From positions 21,610,186 through 21,674,185 of the forward strand of contig OY744525.1 in assembly GCA_963556195.1 (NCBI GenBank): a DNA stretch of 64,000 bases. Direction: 5' to 3'. The stretch is from Sepiola atlantica. Taxonomy: Eukaryota > Mollusca > Cephalopoda > Sepiida > Sepiolidae. The notes beneath the pieces were generated by a model. That model made no database searches and had not been told where the DNA came from. It saw nothing but the letters and a program-made list of their open reading frames with translations. The position numbers and the translations under genes were made by a program. Positions 1-8,689 of this stretch are shown in pieces (the stretch's first letter is position 1; the number at the start of each line of letters is the position of its first letter).

Positions 1-1210
1 AAAACAACGAATTAGTCAGCAAGTCTAATTATTTGCTTTTTTAAATTAAAATTGAAAATATTTTCTTTTATTTAATTAAGTTTAAACATCGGTTTAATTG
101 TAGAATAGAGGCCGCTGTTTTCTTTCGCTCATTTTGCTTGGTATTCGCCTAAATTTAGGATGAAACTGATTGTTGGTCTTAATTGTATTTTTGGTCCTGA
201 AATAAAATTCTCATTTACTTTTTAAAGTGTTGAGAATCTAACTTTAATTCGAGGTTTTAATCGCTGGCGGCCATGTTGTTTTTTAATGTTTATTTCCTTG
301 GACTAAATATATTTTTTCCTTGAACTAAAGATATTTTTACCGCTTTAACATTTTATTACACACAAAAAAAAAAACTTTGAACATTCTATTTACAAAAGCA
401 AGTTTTAACGGAATTTAACGAATTTAAAAGCAAACATGAAATGGTTAAAACATACTAGTCGTGAATTTAAGAATAACAAAATGTTGCCGAAAAGACGACA
501 GGTAAAAATGTGTCATAAAAGTTCAATTTGATATATGCTAAAAAATAAATTAGAATTTTTGGTCTGGACAAAGTGTACCATTTCATCCCAAAAATCGATT
601 TTATCGAACATTTGGGTAAATACCGAGCAAAATGGGTGAGAAAATCCAACGGAACCTATAGTATAATTGAACCTAAAATTCTTTATTTAAAAACACGAAT
701 TAAAGAAAATTGGCTTATCGTCAATAAACATCCTTGTCATAAATACAACAAAGTTTAAATCTATAAGAAAATAACTTCAAAGACATCTATAGACTAACTG
801 GCACATTTGAAGACATTTGTTGCCAAATTGTCTCCTGCCTTAAGAAAACTGTCTCATCAAAAATTTAACATGTCAATGTAAAAATGTGAGAACTTCAAAT
901 GTTCTGTTTTCGTTCTTTCTCCCTCTCTCCCCTATCTCATATACATTTACCAGATATATAATTTTTAAAAATAACTCAGAGTAAACTCTGAGACTTCTTT
1001 TCTTTTATTTTTTATTGCTGAATAAAAAACTAATGTTTAAAAGAAAAAAACAAATCAAATAATTTTGGAGCAAGGAGCGATAAAACCACCGCTATTTAGT
1101 CCTAAATGGAGTTGCTCCCGCTAAATATAAAATGAGCCCTCCTCTCCTTAGCTCCAGCAAAAAGGAGGTGCTCCTGGAATGCGCTCCTTTTTGGAGGGCT
1201 CCGTAACGCC

Positions 1211-1212
<2 letters not shown>
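1..1212. other. AT-rich non-coding DNA, no gene seen
   Basis: No open frame of convincing length and no recognisable repeat protein occurs here. The last 150 bases (about 1065-1207) are richer in G+C and full of short GGAGC/GCTCC words in both orientations, so that stretch can fold back on itself. It is probably a decayed mobile-element end, but I cannot name the family. Confidence 0.5.

Positions 1213-1244
<32 letters not shown>
1213..1244. repeat. (TA)n microsatellite
   Basis: Uninterrupted alternating TA of about 32 bp. It lies about 20 bp upstream of the hammerhead ribozyme; a second (TA)n (about 1357-1372) lies about 40 bp downstream of it. Many inserted modules in this window abut such arrays in the same way. 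Confidence 0.95.
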
Positions 1245-1247
<3 letters not shown>

Positions 1248-1264
1248 ACTGCAAAAAATCACCA

Positions 1265-1314
1265 CCACCTGCACTGATGAGGGTGTAAGCCTGAAACGCT
1301 ATCGTCTGTAAGTG
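1265..1314 (+). ncRNA. Hammerhead ribozyme, type I architecture
   Basis: All conserved parts of a hammerhead self-cleaving RNA are present in order. The core CTGATGA is at 1274-1280. Stem II is 1281-1292, four pairs (two of them G-U) closing a GTAA loop. GAAA is at 1293-1296. Stem III is A1296-T1305, C1297-G1304 and G1298-C1303, with loop CTAT. The cleavage triplet is GTC at 1304-1306, so cleavage is predicted after C1306. Stem I pairs 1273-1270 with 1307-1310 and 1268-1266 with 1312-1314, with one C-A mismatch at 1269/1311. An open stem I and a very short stem III are typical of hammerheads found in metazoan Penelope-like elements and related retrozymes, which often cleave best as dimers. 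No coding partner is visible nearby. Transcription and activity cannot be judged from sequence. Confidence 0.82.
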
Positions 1315-1374
1315 TAAAACACTAATATTTAATTTAAAATATTTATAGTAATGTCATATATATATATATATACA

Positions 1375-1826
1375 CACACACAGGTATATGTGCACGAGAT
1401 ATTTATGTGTACTATGACCTGCCTTATTTTGTATATCTACATACACATTATGTGTATTCATGTAAATGTACTCTTTCAACTGTAAACGATCTGTACAGTC
1501 AGACAAATTATGTATGCATGTGTTCACATTTTCTCCCTTATTTAAAGTATTTACTTATATTTCATACAGCAAGTAAGTAAATCCACACAATCTAAACAAT
1601 ATGAATCAAAATATTTGAATATGTAGAGGTTCATGAATGGCTGCATGTTCACATTATCTCTATTTGTGTAGATATATGGGTCATGCCTTTCTGTGTGCAC
1701 GTGGATCTTACTCTGAAATACAGTGTATTACTCAGTATATATGCATAGAACATATAACACGGTGCAGGGAACATAAATATATCCTTTCTGAATTTACTGG
1801 TATTGCCATGGTATTACATATGTTGA
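1375..1826. other. AT-rich non-coding DNA, nothing recognised
   Basis: A stretch with many TATG/CATA words and no coding or repeat signature that I can support. It ends at the next (TA)n array. Confidence 0.5.
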
Positions 1827-1935
1827 ATATATATATATATATATATATATAGTTTGGCTTACATCGGCTATCTGAGATTTAGGTCTTTGCGACCTTCTCA
1901 GAACCAATATAGTGAATTGGCTTTAAAGAAGTTGC
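1827..1935. repeat. (TA)n array plus hammerhead-like hairpin
   Basis: A (TA)n array (1827-1851) is followed by a segment whose minus strand (1901 down to 1871) reads CTGAGAA, then GGTC, a 5-nt loop, GACC, then TAAA and TCTCAG. The 4-bp stem is perfect, and the flanking CTGAGA/TCTCAG words also pair. The order resembles a hammerhead stem II region with a damaged core (CTGAGAA instead of CTGANGA, TAAA instead of GAAA). Self-cleavage is not expected. Confidence 0.4.
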
Positions 1936-2176
1936 AAACTTCAACTTGTCAACGTAAGTTAAGCAATCCATATATATTCCAGCTCTACTAGTAAATAACA
2001 CATCACTCAATAAGTCCTGGTCTTGAAACATATATTTGGAGCCACTAATAAAAAAATTCTTTAGTTTTATAAAGTACTAACCTTCGAATAACATGTGTCA
2101 AAATTTGAGCTGAATTGGATTATCAGTTTATAAATTAATTATTTAAGTGAAGCTACTGTTGAAAACTCTCAAAACA

Positions 2177-2661
2177 ATGGAAAAATGTGAATTTCGTGTT
2201 GATTCTGCATTGCTTTCTGATGGGAAAAACACTGTTTAAGCAAAGCAAGAGCTTGATAAGCGTTATTTGGACTCTTCTCCGTCGGGAACAATGGTTAAGG
2301 GATGGTATGTTGAGTTTAAACGCGGTCGTACAGACACAAATGATGCAGTTGTCTCAGAAAACATTAAAAAAGTCTACAATTGGCTGATCATAAATTGAAG
2401 TTGCGTGAGATAGCAGAAGAGTTGAAGATATTAGAAAGCGAAGGTGTGTTCACCATTTTGAAGAAGGAAAAAGAGCTCTTTCACCAAGACAATGCACCGT
2501 GCCACAAATCGATCATAACGATAGCAAAATTACATGAATTGCACTTCAACTTGATTCTGCATCCACCCTATTCTCCAGATCTGACCACAGCGAGTACTGG
2601 CTGTTTGCAGACCTCAAAAGAATGCTCCAGAGAAAGAGATTTGACTCCAAACAAGAAGTGA
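2177..2661 (+). pseudogene. Mariner transposase, internally deleted copy
   Basis: The ATG at 2177 opens an N-terminal mariner sequence, frame-shifted several times, with the helix-turn-helix region recognisable across frames (words such as RGRTDTN and KLKLREIAEELKI). After about residue 100 the sequence jumps to the second catalytic block HQDNAPCHKS and then to PPYSPDL. The middle, including the first catalytic aspartate, is missing. It cannot encode an active transposase. The mariner family normally uses a D,D34D triad in a protein of about 345 residues. Confidence 0.8.
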
Positions 2662-2662
2662 T

Positions 2663-3420
2663 ATCGAAAAACTGAGTTGCATGAGATAGCAGAAGAGTTG
2701 AAGATAGTAGAAGGCAATGTATTCACCATTTTGCATGAACATTTAACAATGAAAAAATCTGTGTTTAAAGTGGGTGCCGCATTTGCACGTAGTCAATAAA
2801 AAACAGCCGCGCGTCAACTGTTTCAATGCAACTGAAAGGTTTCTTTTTTTTGCATCAATATGTGACAATGGATGAAACATGGATCCACCACTTCATTCTG
2901 GAATCAAATTGGCAGTCAGCTGAGTTAACAACAGCAGGTGAAAATCGACTAAAGCGACCAAAGATGTAAACATCAGCAAACAAGGTTTCCAAATTTTGGG
3001 ATGCACAAGGTATGTCATTCATCGATTACCTTGAGAAATACAGAACCATCGAAAGCAGATATTATATACCATTATTGGTGCGTTTGAAGAAAATCGCCAA
3101 AAACGGCCACAAATAAAGAAAAAATGTTCTTTCACCAAGTCAATGCACCATGTCACAAGTCGATTGCAACGATGGCAAAATTACATGAATTCAACTTCAA
3201 ATTGCTTCTGCATCCACCCTATTCTTCAGATTTGAACTCCAGCGACTACTGGCTTGCAGGTCACAAAGGAATACTCCAGACAGAGATTTTGCTCCAATGA
3301 AGAAGGGATATCGGACGTATATTTTGAGAATAAAGGCAAATCCTTCTACAAAAAGACATTTGATTGTTAGAGAAGTATTGGAATCAGTGTATCCCCCTAA
3401 GCAGAGACTATGTTGATGAA
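2663..3420 (+). pseudogene. Mariner transposase, 5'-truncated copy
   Basis: This starts within the LREIAEELKI region, repeating DNA already present at 2400-2440. It continues through the first catalytic block, MDETWIHH near 2868, and a decayed second block near 3130 that corresponds to HQDNAPCHKS. It then reaches the C-terminal YFE..KSFYKK region near 3310-3360. Stops and frameshifts break it many times. It shares the right terminal repeat ending at 3486. Confidence 0.78.
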
Positions 3421-3552
3421 TAAAGTCAAATTTTTCCTAAAAGTTGTTTTATAAATTAGGTCCGAGACTTATTGAGTAATGTGTTACTTTAGTATCGAGC
3501 ACTACTGAATCAGATATATACTTCGGAATTTTTGAGACGAGGGTTGATAATT

Positions 3553-3711
3553 CGTAGAATTTGATATATTCGGACTACTGTTCTCATCTTGGGTGTTTTT
3601 ATTACGTTTCGACAAAGTACACCTGAAGAAGGTCAGAGGTTACATCGGCTGAAACGTTGTGATAAAAACACTCAAGATGAGAAAACTAGTCCGAATATAC
3701 CAAATTCTACG
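3553..3711. repeat. Foldback element with hammerhead-like loop
   Basis: Left arm 3553-3613 and right arm 3650-3711 are near-perfect inverted copies of about 60 bp. The loop has CTGAAGA at 3623-3629 and GAAACG at 3651-3656, the spacing of a hammerhead core, but the intervening 21 nt do not form a clean stem II. Related pieces lie at 19741-19830, 46684-46735, 46850-46945 and 47365-47460, so this is a dispersed family. A short TA run follows at about 3717-3729. Confidence 0.8.
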
Positions 3712-3746
3712 TATCCTATATATATATATCAGGACCGGCGACACAG

Positions 3747-3902
3747 TTATAAAAGTGGGGGGGGGGGGGGCTCTCCTAAAAAGTGGGAGGGCCCGGTTAA
3801 ACACATGCATATATAACTTCATTATTGATGACCGTAAAATGTGGGGGGGGGGGGCAAGTCAAAAAGTGGGTGGGCTGTAGCCCCCCCTGCCCCCCCCCCC
3901 CC
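3747..3902. repeat. Poly-G and poly-C runs in a GC-rich patch
   Basis: Three G runs of 10 or more bases and a C run of about 14 lie within 155 bp, interleaved with two copies of an AAAAAGTGGG(A/T)GGG motif. The G and C runs can pair with each other. No coding role is seen; short frames here are by-products. Confidence 0.8.
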
Positions 3903-4020
3903 GGTGCCGCCGTCCATGTATATATATACATATATAACTTCTTTGTAATATAGCAGGAAAAATCCCAGCAGAGTGCTCGATTAATTGAGAATTAAAATTT
4001 AAAATTAAGAGCGTAATATT

Positions 4021-4147
4021 TATTTATTTTGGTGCAGAAAAATTAGTACAACATTCGTACCGTCGGTTTCAAGCACAGGACTTCTCCATGGCGAAGCCCT
4101 TCTGTGCTTGAAACCGACTGGACGAATGTTGTACTAATTTTTCTGTA
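4021..4147. repeat. Foldback element, arms of about 48 bp
   Basis: The segment 4033-4080 pairs with 4101-4147 almost perfectly. The 20-nt loop region contains GGCGAAG followed 16 nt later by GAAACCG, echoing the CTGANGA...GAAAC order of the other foldbacks, but with the core altered. It ends directly at a (TA)n array (4153-4180). Confidence 0.85.
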
Positions 4148-4149
4148 CG

Positions 4150-4180
<31 letters not shown>

Positions 4181-4184
<4 letters not shown>

Positions 4185-4545
4185 GCTAACATTGTTAAAA
4201 ATAAGACAATTCGTCTGTTTAATTATACCTTTTTTATTTTTTCAATTTTTCTGATGGTCTTTTTTGTATTAAAATAAAAAAAAATTAATAAATGTTCCAT
4301 AGGTTTCTCAGCTGTCTTTTAAAAAATTCTCTTTTTTCTCCAGCTTTTTTTTGTTCATTTGCTTTTGAAACCTGAGGATGATTCGACGAAGAATCGAAAA
4401 CGTTTGTGAAACCTGTAAAACCTATGGAACATTTATTAATTTTTTTTGATTTTAATACAAAAAAGACCATCAGAAAAATTGAAAACATAAAAGGTATAAT
4501 TAAACTAACGAATTCTTTATTTTTAACAATGTTTGCATAAATGAG
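4181..4545. repeat. Long foldback with hammerhead-like centre
   Basis: Arms of about 125 bp (4181-4309 and 4415-4545) are inverted copies. The element is flanked by (TA)n at 4153-4180 and 4579-4611. The loop holds CTGAGGA (4372-4378), one T, a perfect 5-bp stem (4380-4384 with 4391-4395), then GAAA at 4396-4399. This is the order of a hammerhead core, with one extra base before stem II and no good stem III. An orphan half copy lies at 13018-13250. A 94-codon frame on the minus strand is an accident of the arm sequence. Confidence 0.85.
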
Positions 4546-4575
4546 AAAATGCTGCCTAAATACACACAATTAAAA

Positions 4576-4611
<36 letters not shown>

Positions 4612-4612
<1 letters not shown>

Positions 4613-4775
4613 GATTATTTTTTATTTATACAGGCATGTACAATATCTGCGACACTGGCATGTCGATCTTATCGATCAACAACTGTTAGAAACCGAGATC
4701 TCATCAGGGAAAGTTAAAATCCGATCTTTAAGTGTCGCAGATTTTGTACATGTCTGTATAAATAAAAATAATCAT
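4612..4775. repeat. Foldback element, arms of about 60 bp
   Basis: The left arm (from 4612) and the right arm (ending near 4775) are inverted copies that include TACAGGCATGTACAAT and its partner. On the minus strand the loop reads CTGATGAGATCTCGG, the 5' part of a hammerhead core, but the GAAA box is not conserved. It sits between (TA)n arrays at 4579-4611 and 4881-4926. Confidence 0.75.
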
Positions 4776-4876
4776 ATATATAAAAGCTCTATTTGATATT
4801 GAGCACTTTTTATAAGCCTGGTTGAAATTCTTTGGATTCCTATCCTGTGGATGTTTACCTTACCTTGATTATTATT

Positions 4877-4880
<4 letters not shown>

Positions 4881-4926
<46 letters not shown>
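4881..4926. repeat. (TA)n microsatellite
   Basis: About 46 bp of uninterrupted TA, the longest pure dinucleotide array in the window. Confidence 0.95.
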
Positions 4927-4928
<2 letters not shown>

Positions 4929-4974
4929 TAAGTAAACCCTGTAAGGATGGTATCATGACCACAGAATAGATACT

Positions 4975-5030
4975 AAGATACTCCTCCACCCCAAAATTGA
5001 GGAGGCAATGCCTGGGAGGATTATATCATG
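4975..5030 (-). repeat. Partial copy of SINE-like repeat A
   Basis: The reverse complement contains the words CCTCCCAGGCATTGCCTCC, shared with the heads of the longer copies at 5931-6135 and 63385-63590. Only about 50 bp are present. Confidence 0.5.
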
Positions 5031-5624
5031 ACGAGCGAACATACTACACTATCTCGCCCTCGAATTGAGCAGATAGTATATTAGTCTGTTCGTATAGTAA
5101 ACTGAATTAAGCATTAAAGGTAGTACAATAGTACAATTAATAGAAGTAACAATAAAGTTTTGGCTTTAGAGAGACCAAATCTCTATTAGTAATATATATA
5201 CACATATATGGATGTGTGTGTGTGTGTGTGTGTGTATTGTCCTCTTGCCAAACAGAAATATAATTTCCATTAATTTGTGCCACTCTTGAATGATAAAAAA
5301 AGACACTTGAGATCATGCTATTCAAACCCAAAACATTGCAGTCGTCAAAAAACGTAAACTATTAAAAGTAATAAGTCAGTTCAATTAAATGCATGTTAGC
5401 TTGTGCTGTTTCTGTCAACCAATCAAATCTTATAATTTGAATACAGACTAAACAAAAATTCTATAACTTCTTAAATAACATATAGATGTGTATATTGAGA
5501 GAATACATTTTATTTGTCCTTGAAATATCCTCTCTCAATCTAAACTATATCATGTACAAACCAGGATATATTTATGTTACCTACTATTCAGTACTTAGAG
5601 CTCAACTGTATGTGCCAAGCACAC
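5031..5624. other. AT-rich non-coding DNA with (TG)n
   Basis: Contains a (TG)n run (5213-5235). Short frames here read through it and do not look real. Nothing else is recognised. Confidence 0.5.
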
Positions 5625-5745
5625 TAAAACGCCGGTTTATATTAAGGCAAGTCCATTCTCTGAGTTCTGATTGGCTGAGATTCATGAATGGACATTCTAG
5701 TGTATAAATGTTCCTTCATTCAAACAAGAGTTTATCTATCAAATA
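5625..5745 (+). repeat. Dispersed repeat D, copy 1
   Basis: This matches 46982-47100 in order: GTTTATATTAAGGC, a GATTGG word, TATAAAT, TTCATTCAA. Both copies are about 120 bp and carry a TATAAAT box-like word. The family is unknown; an LTR or promoter-bearing fragment is possible. Confidence 0.5.
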
Positions 5746-5930
5746 GATGCCAGTTAATGGATGTGAGTTAAATATTTGTTTTTTTGTTCGAAAGCAAGAA
5801 ACTTACTTATGTATGAAAGAATAATGCAGATGTTATTTGAAAGTGATCATGTGTTCGTTATTAAGTAAACTAATTAAATAGAAACTCTAAGAAAAAGTAA
5901 TTTCTAACACTAACTCCGAGTTTAGTCTCA

Positions 5931-6135
5931 AGATGTCATCCTCCCAGGCATTGCTTCTTTCTGGGGGATGGGGTTATTGCCGGTCGCCTGAGGTGCATCC
6001 CACTGGGGAATGCGGGTAGGACCGATCACGGCATATTTAGTACCAATCCAAAGTCTACTATATATAGGAAAGCTGGATTCCCCACAAATTGACTTCATGT
6101 CTAACTTTGCTGCAGTAAGAGCTCGGAATGATATT
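5931..6135 (+). repeat. SINE-like repeat A, copy 1
   Basis: About 200 bp. It shares with 22296-22500 and 63385-63590 the ordered words CCAGGCATTGC, a G-rich block, TTATTGC, CTGAAG/CTGAGG, GGGGAATGC, and near the end ATTGACT-CATG-CTAACTT-GCTGCAG. The copy numbers and sizes suggest a SINE. No clear Pol III box is visible in this copy. Confidence 0.65.
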
Positions 6136-6149
6136 CTTTAGACATTGGT

Positions 6150-7520
6150 AGAATAAAAATCATTTTAAAACTTCATATATTTTTTTTAAGTAAAAACAAA
6201 ATAATAATTTAAAATAAACTTGAAACATTGATTCTATCCACATCAAGTATTTTTAATTATGAAAAACTAATAAACATGTTATAACAAGTTTGCTTTCATA
6301 AATGCGAGAACAGATACACACGAGAAACTTCATATTCCATTTTATTCCTTTTGTTTAACACAAACTAGCAATAATACTTGACTTTTGTGGCCTGTAAACT
6401 AGAAAATACATTCTTTTCAGTAACGTAAATGCTTAACATCTCGGAGGGCCATGATAGTAATCCTTGATTATTTATCACAAATCAGCCATTTTAATATATC
6501 TCTACATTAATAAAACTATCACACAACATCTAATGCGTTTTTCTCACTTATTTGTAACTTTAAATTTTTTTTTTTTTTGCTATTAATCGAATATTTATTT
6601 TTTTAAATTTCATTTTAAAAAAACTGTACAACTAACTATATTTTGAATTACTTTTCTCTAAATCCTCCATCCGGGCAACGTCGTGTAGATACAGCTAGTG
6701 TATATATAAAACACATAGGATACATTTCATTTAGAGATATTATGACATGCTTTACATGTAAATATACACATCAACCAAATAATGTGTATGAATCAGCATA
6801 TTTATATGCACAGTCTGTCAAGTCTTGAATATGTATATGTGCAGAATATCGTTCATATATATATATATATATATATTCATGTAGACCTTATGCTCATGTG
6901 TATTAATACAACTATAATTCCTCAACCGGAAGTACATGTATAGATCAGAATATAATTACGTACTTTGTATGTATTTTTTCTCTAGCCCCCTTTTGTTTTT
7001 ACCTTATTCATATTGTAATATGTTTCTCCAAGTTAATACCAGCATTTTCTAGGCTTTTACACAAAGGTATAAATCTTGGCGAAATGTCATATCAATTGAA
7101 TAAAGACGAGTGCACATAAAATATTTGTCCAATCATTATTCATATCATATTTTGTATGTTTACATTATCCGTATTGCTTTGTCTATATTAAATTGTGGCT
7201 ACTTGCCTTATCTATTGTTCAAATGATAGAGTAGACTAAAGTCTTCATATTGCAACTAGTCCAGCCGAAATAAAACTCTTAAATAACACTCATGGCAACT
7301 AAGTCCTTACTACATGACAGTGTGCGCATGTGCAGACATTACTTATCTAGTGGAGAGAGTTGGTCTTGTTCTCCATAATGCATGATCCATAACATTTAAA
7401 TTCATGTGTAAAGGTCAAGCGATAATCTTGGGCTGTCATTCCTGTGATCGTGAGAATGGCATTACATTGTTATGTCTATGTATATTTTAGGCAGATATAT
7501 ATACAGATTTACATAAGTGT
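6150..7520. other. AT-rich non-coding DNA
   Basis: This holds a (TA)n run (6857-6877) and ATG-containing short frames of no recognisable family. I see no gene, splice pattern or known repeat that I can support. Confidence 0.45.
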
Positions 7521-7525
7521 TATTT

Positions 7526-7925
7526 ACGAAAGTGCTCAAGTTTTTAGAATAAATAAATCATTTATTTAAAAAAAAAAACAACTTTAAAAATGCGTTGTTC
7601 AGGTTTTTCAAAATATACTTATTGCCATTCCATCAACGTTTCAAGTGTGGACTTTTTCATTTTACCCATAACATGTAAACCGCATGGTACACACACTGGC
7701 ATCCAACACCAATCGCCATTACATCAAAACGAATTTCAACTTGACTGCGACAAATATATCTAAATCAAGAAATCTTAAACGAAAAAGAAAAAAAGAGAAA
7801 AAAAATGCCTATACTTTTGAAAAAGGTGGAAATCACGAAAGTGCTCAAGTTTTTAGAATAAATAAATTTATTTTAAAAAAACTAAAAAAAATGCGTTGTT
7901 CAGGTTTTTCAAAATATTCTTCTTA
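7526..7925. repeat. Direct duplication of about 95 bp
   Basis: The segment at 7526-7620 reappears at 7836-7925, starting ACGAAAGTGCTCAAG and ending GTTCAGGTTTTTCAAAATAT. The copies differ mainly in A-run lengths and a few substitutions, and are separated by about 215 bp. They could be a local segmental duplication or the ends of a small element. A short frame at 7684-7935 is incidental. Confidence 0.8.
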
Positions 7926-8139
7926 TAAGTGTTAAGATTTTCACATTTCATATTTTAAATATTTATCCATATACTGTGCTTATGTGTCAATTAGTTGATT
8001 GCTGTTTTTGTTGCCATGTCAACCATTGCTGAATCATTTTATGCCAAAACTGTACGTACGTTTTATAGATGACTAGTTTGTAGATTATTTTGTTTTGTAG
8101 ACATATATTGTATAGACACATGGTCGTTAAACGATGGTT

Positions 8140-8275
8140 TTTATTTAACCCATAGATGGTGGTCTGGCAGGTACTACCACTCTCGGTAAGAGTAAACCTT
8201 GGAGTAGTGGTAACAGCCCTCAAATTGAGACCTCATCACTGGGTGCAATTTTGTGTCACACCTAATAATTTTGTG
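8140..8275 (+). repeat. Dispersed repeat B, copy 1
   Basis: This shares with 48465-48630 the words TTTAACCCATAG, GGTACTACCACTC and, later, a CTCACCATCGGATG-like end. The copy at 19297-19437 is a third member. Each is about 140-165 bp. No protein motif is present. Confidence 0.6.
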
Positions 8276-8559
8276 AGGAAGAGGCTTGAGTAATTGATAT
8301 GGTTGAGAAATAGTGTAGGCAACAAAGCAAGGGTAGAAAGGTCTGGAAAAGGTGAATTTCGGGGCAGAGTAAAGGTGAACAGCTTGCCGAAGGGTGTCTG
8401 AGGCAGTTTAGTATCATGCCAGGGTCAAGCTCATATGCTTACATGTGTTTTCCAAATTCAACTTATGGATTAATTCGTTTATGTGAAAAATTTCAAATAA
8501 CCCATTCGCATTATTCTGAATATCTGCATGCATTTTAAGCCTTTGTGTAGAACTGATGC

Positions 8560-8680
8560 GAAATCCAAACGCGAGTCACAAGGACCATCTGGAATGGCAA
8601 GAATATCAGACATACGAATCAGAATATTTTGTGACTGTACAATCTCAACTTGGTGACCCCGACGTGATCAGAGAATTTAA
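8560..8680 (+). mobile_element. Possible LTR end with primer-binding site
   Basis: The phrase TTGGTGACCCCGACGTGAT (8651-8669) looks like a tRNA primer-binding site of a Ty3/gypsy element, and it is preceded by a plausible LTR end. No second LTR or gag follows, so this would be a fragment. The identification rests on one short motif recalled from metazoan LTR elements. Confidence 0.4.
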
Positions 8681-8689
8681 ATTCTCTAC

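Larger units (their letters stand above)
1996..3486 (+). mobile_element. Chimeric, decayed mariner-type DNA transposon
   Basis: Inverted ends of about 27 bp match: the left end begins TAACACATCACTCAATAAGT at 1996, and the right end is its near-perfect reverse complement ending at 3486. The outer TA at both edges fits the TA target duplication of mariner elements. The interior is about 1.49 kb, longer than a standard 1.3-kb mariner, because it holds two overlapping partial transposase copies. An N-terminal piece is joined directly to a C-terminal piece (2177-2661). This is followed by a second copy that lacks the N-terminus (2663-3420). No internal terminal repeat separates them. Unequal recombination between two differently deleted copies would explain this. 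Confidence 0.85.

Noticed and set aside
4285..4569. 94-codon minus-strand frame
   Set aside because: It spans the arms and loop of a foldback and has no domain.
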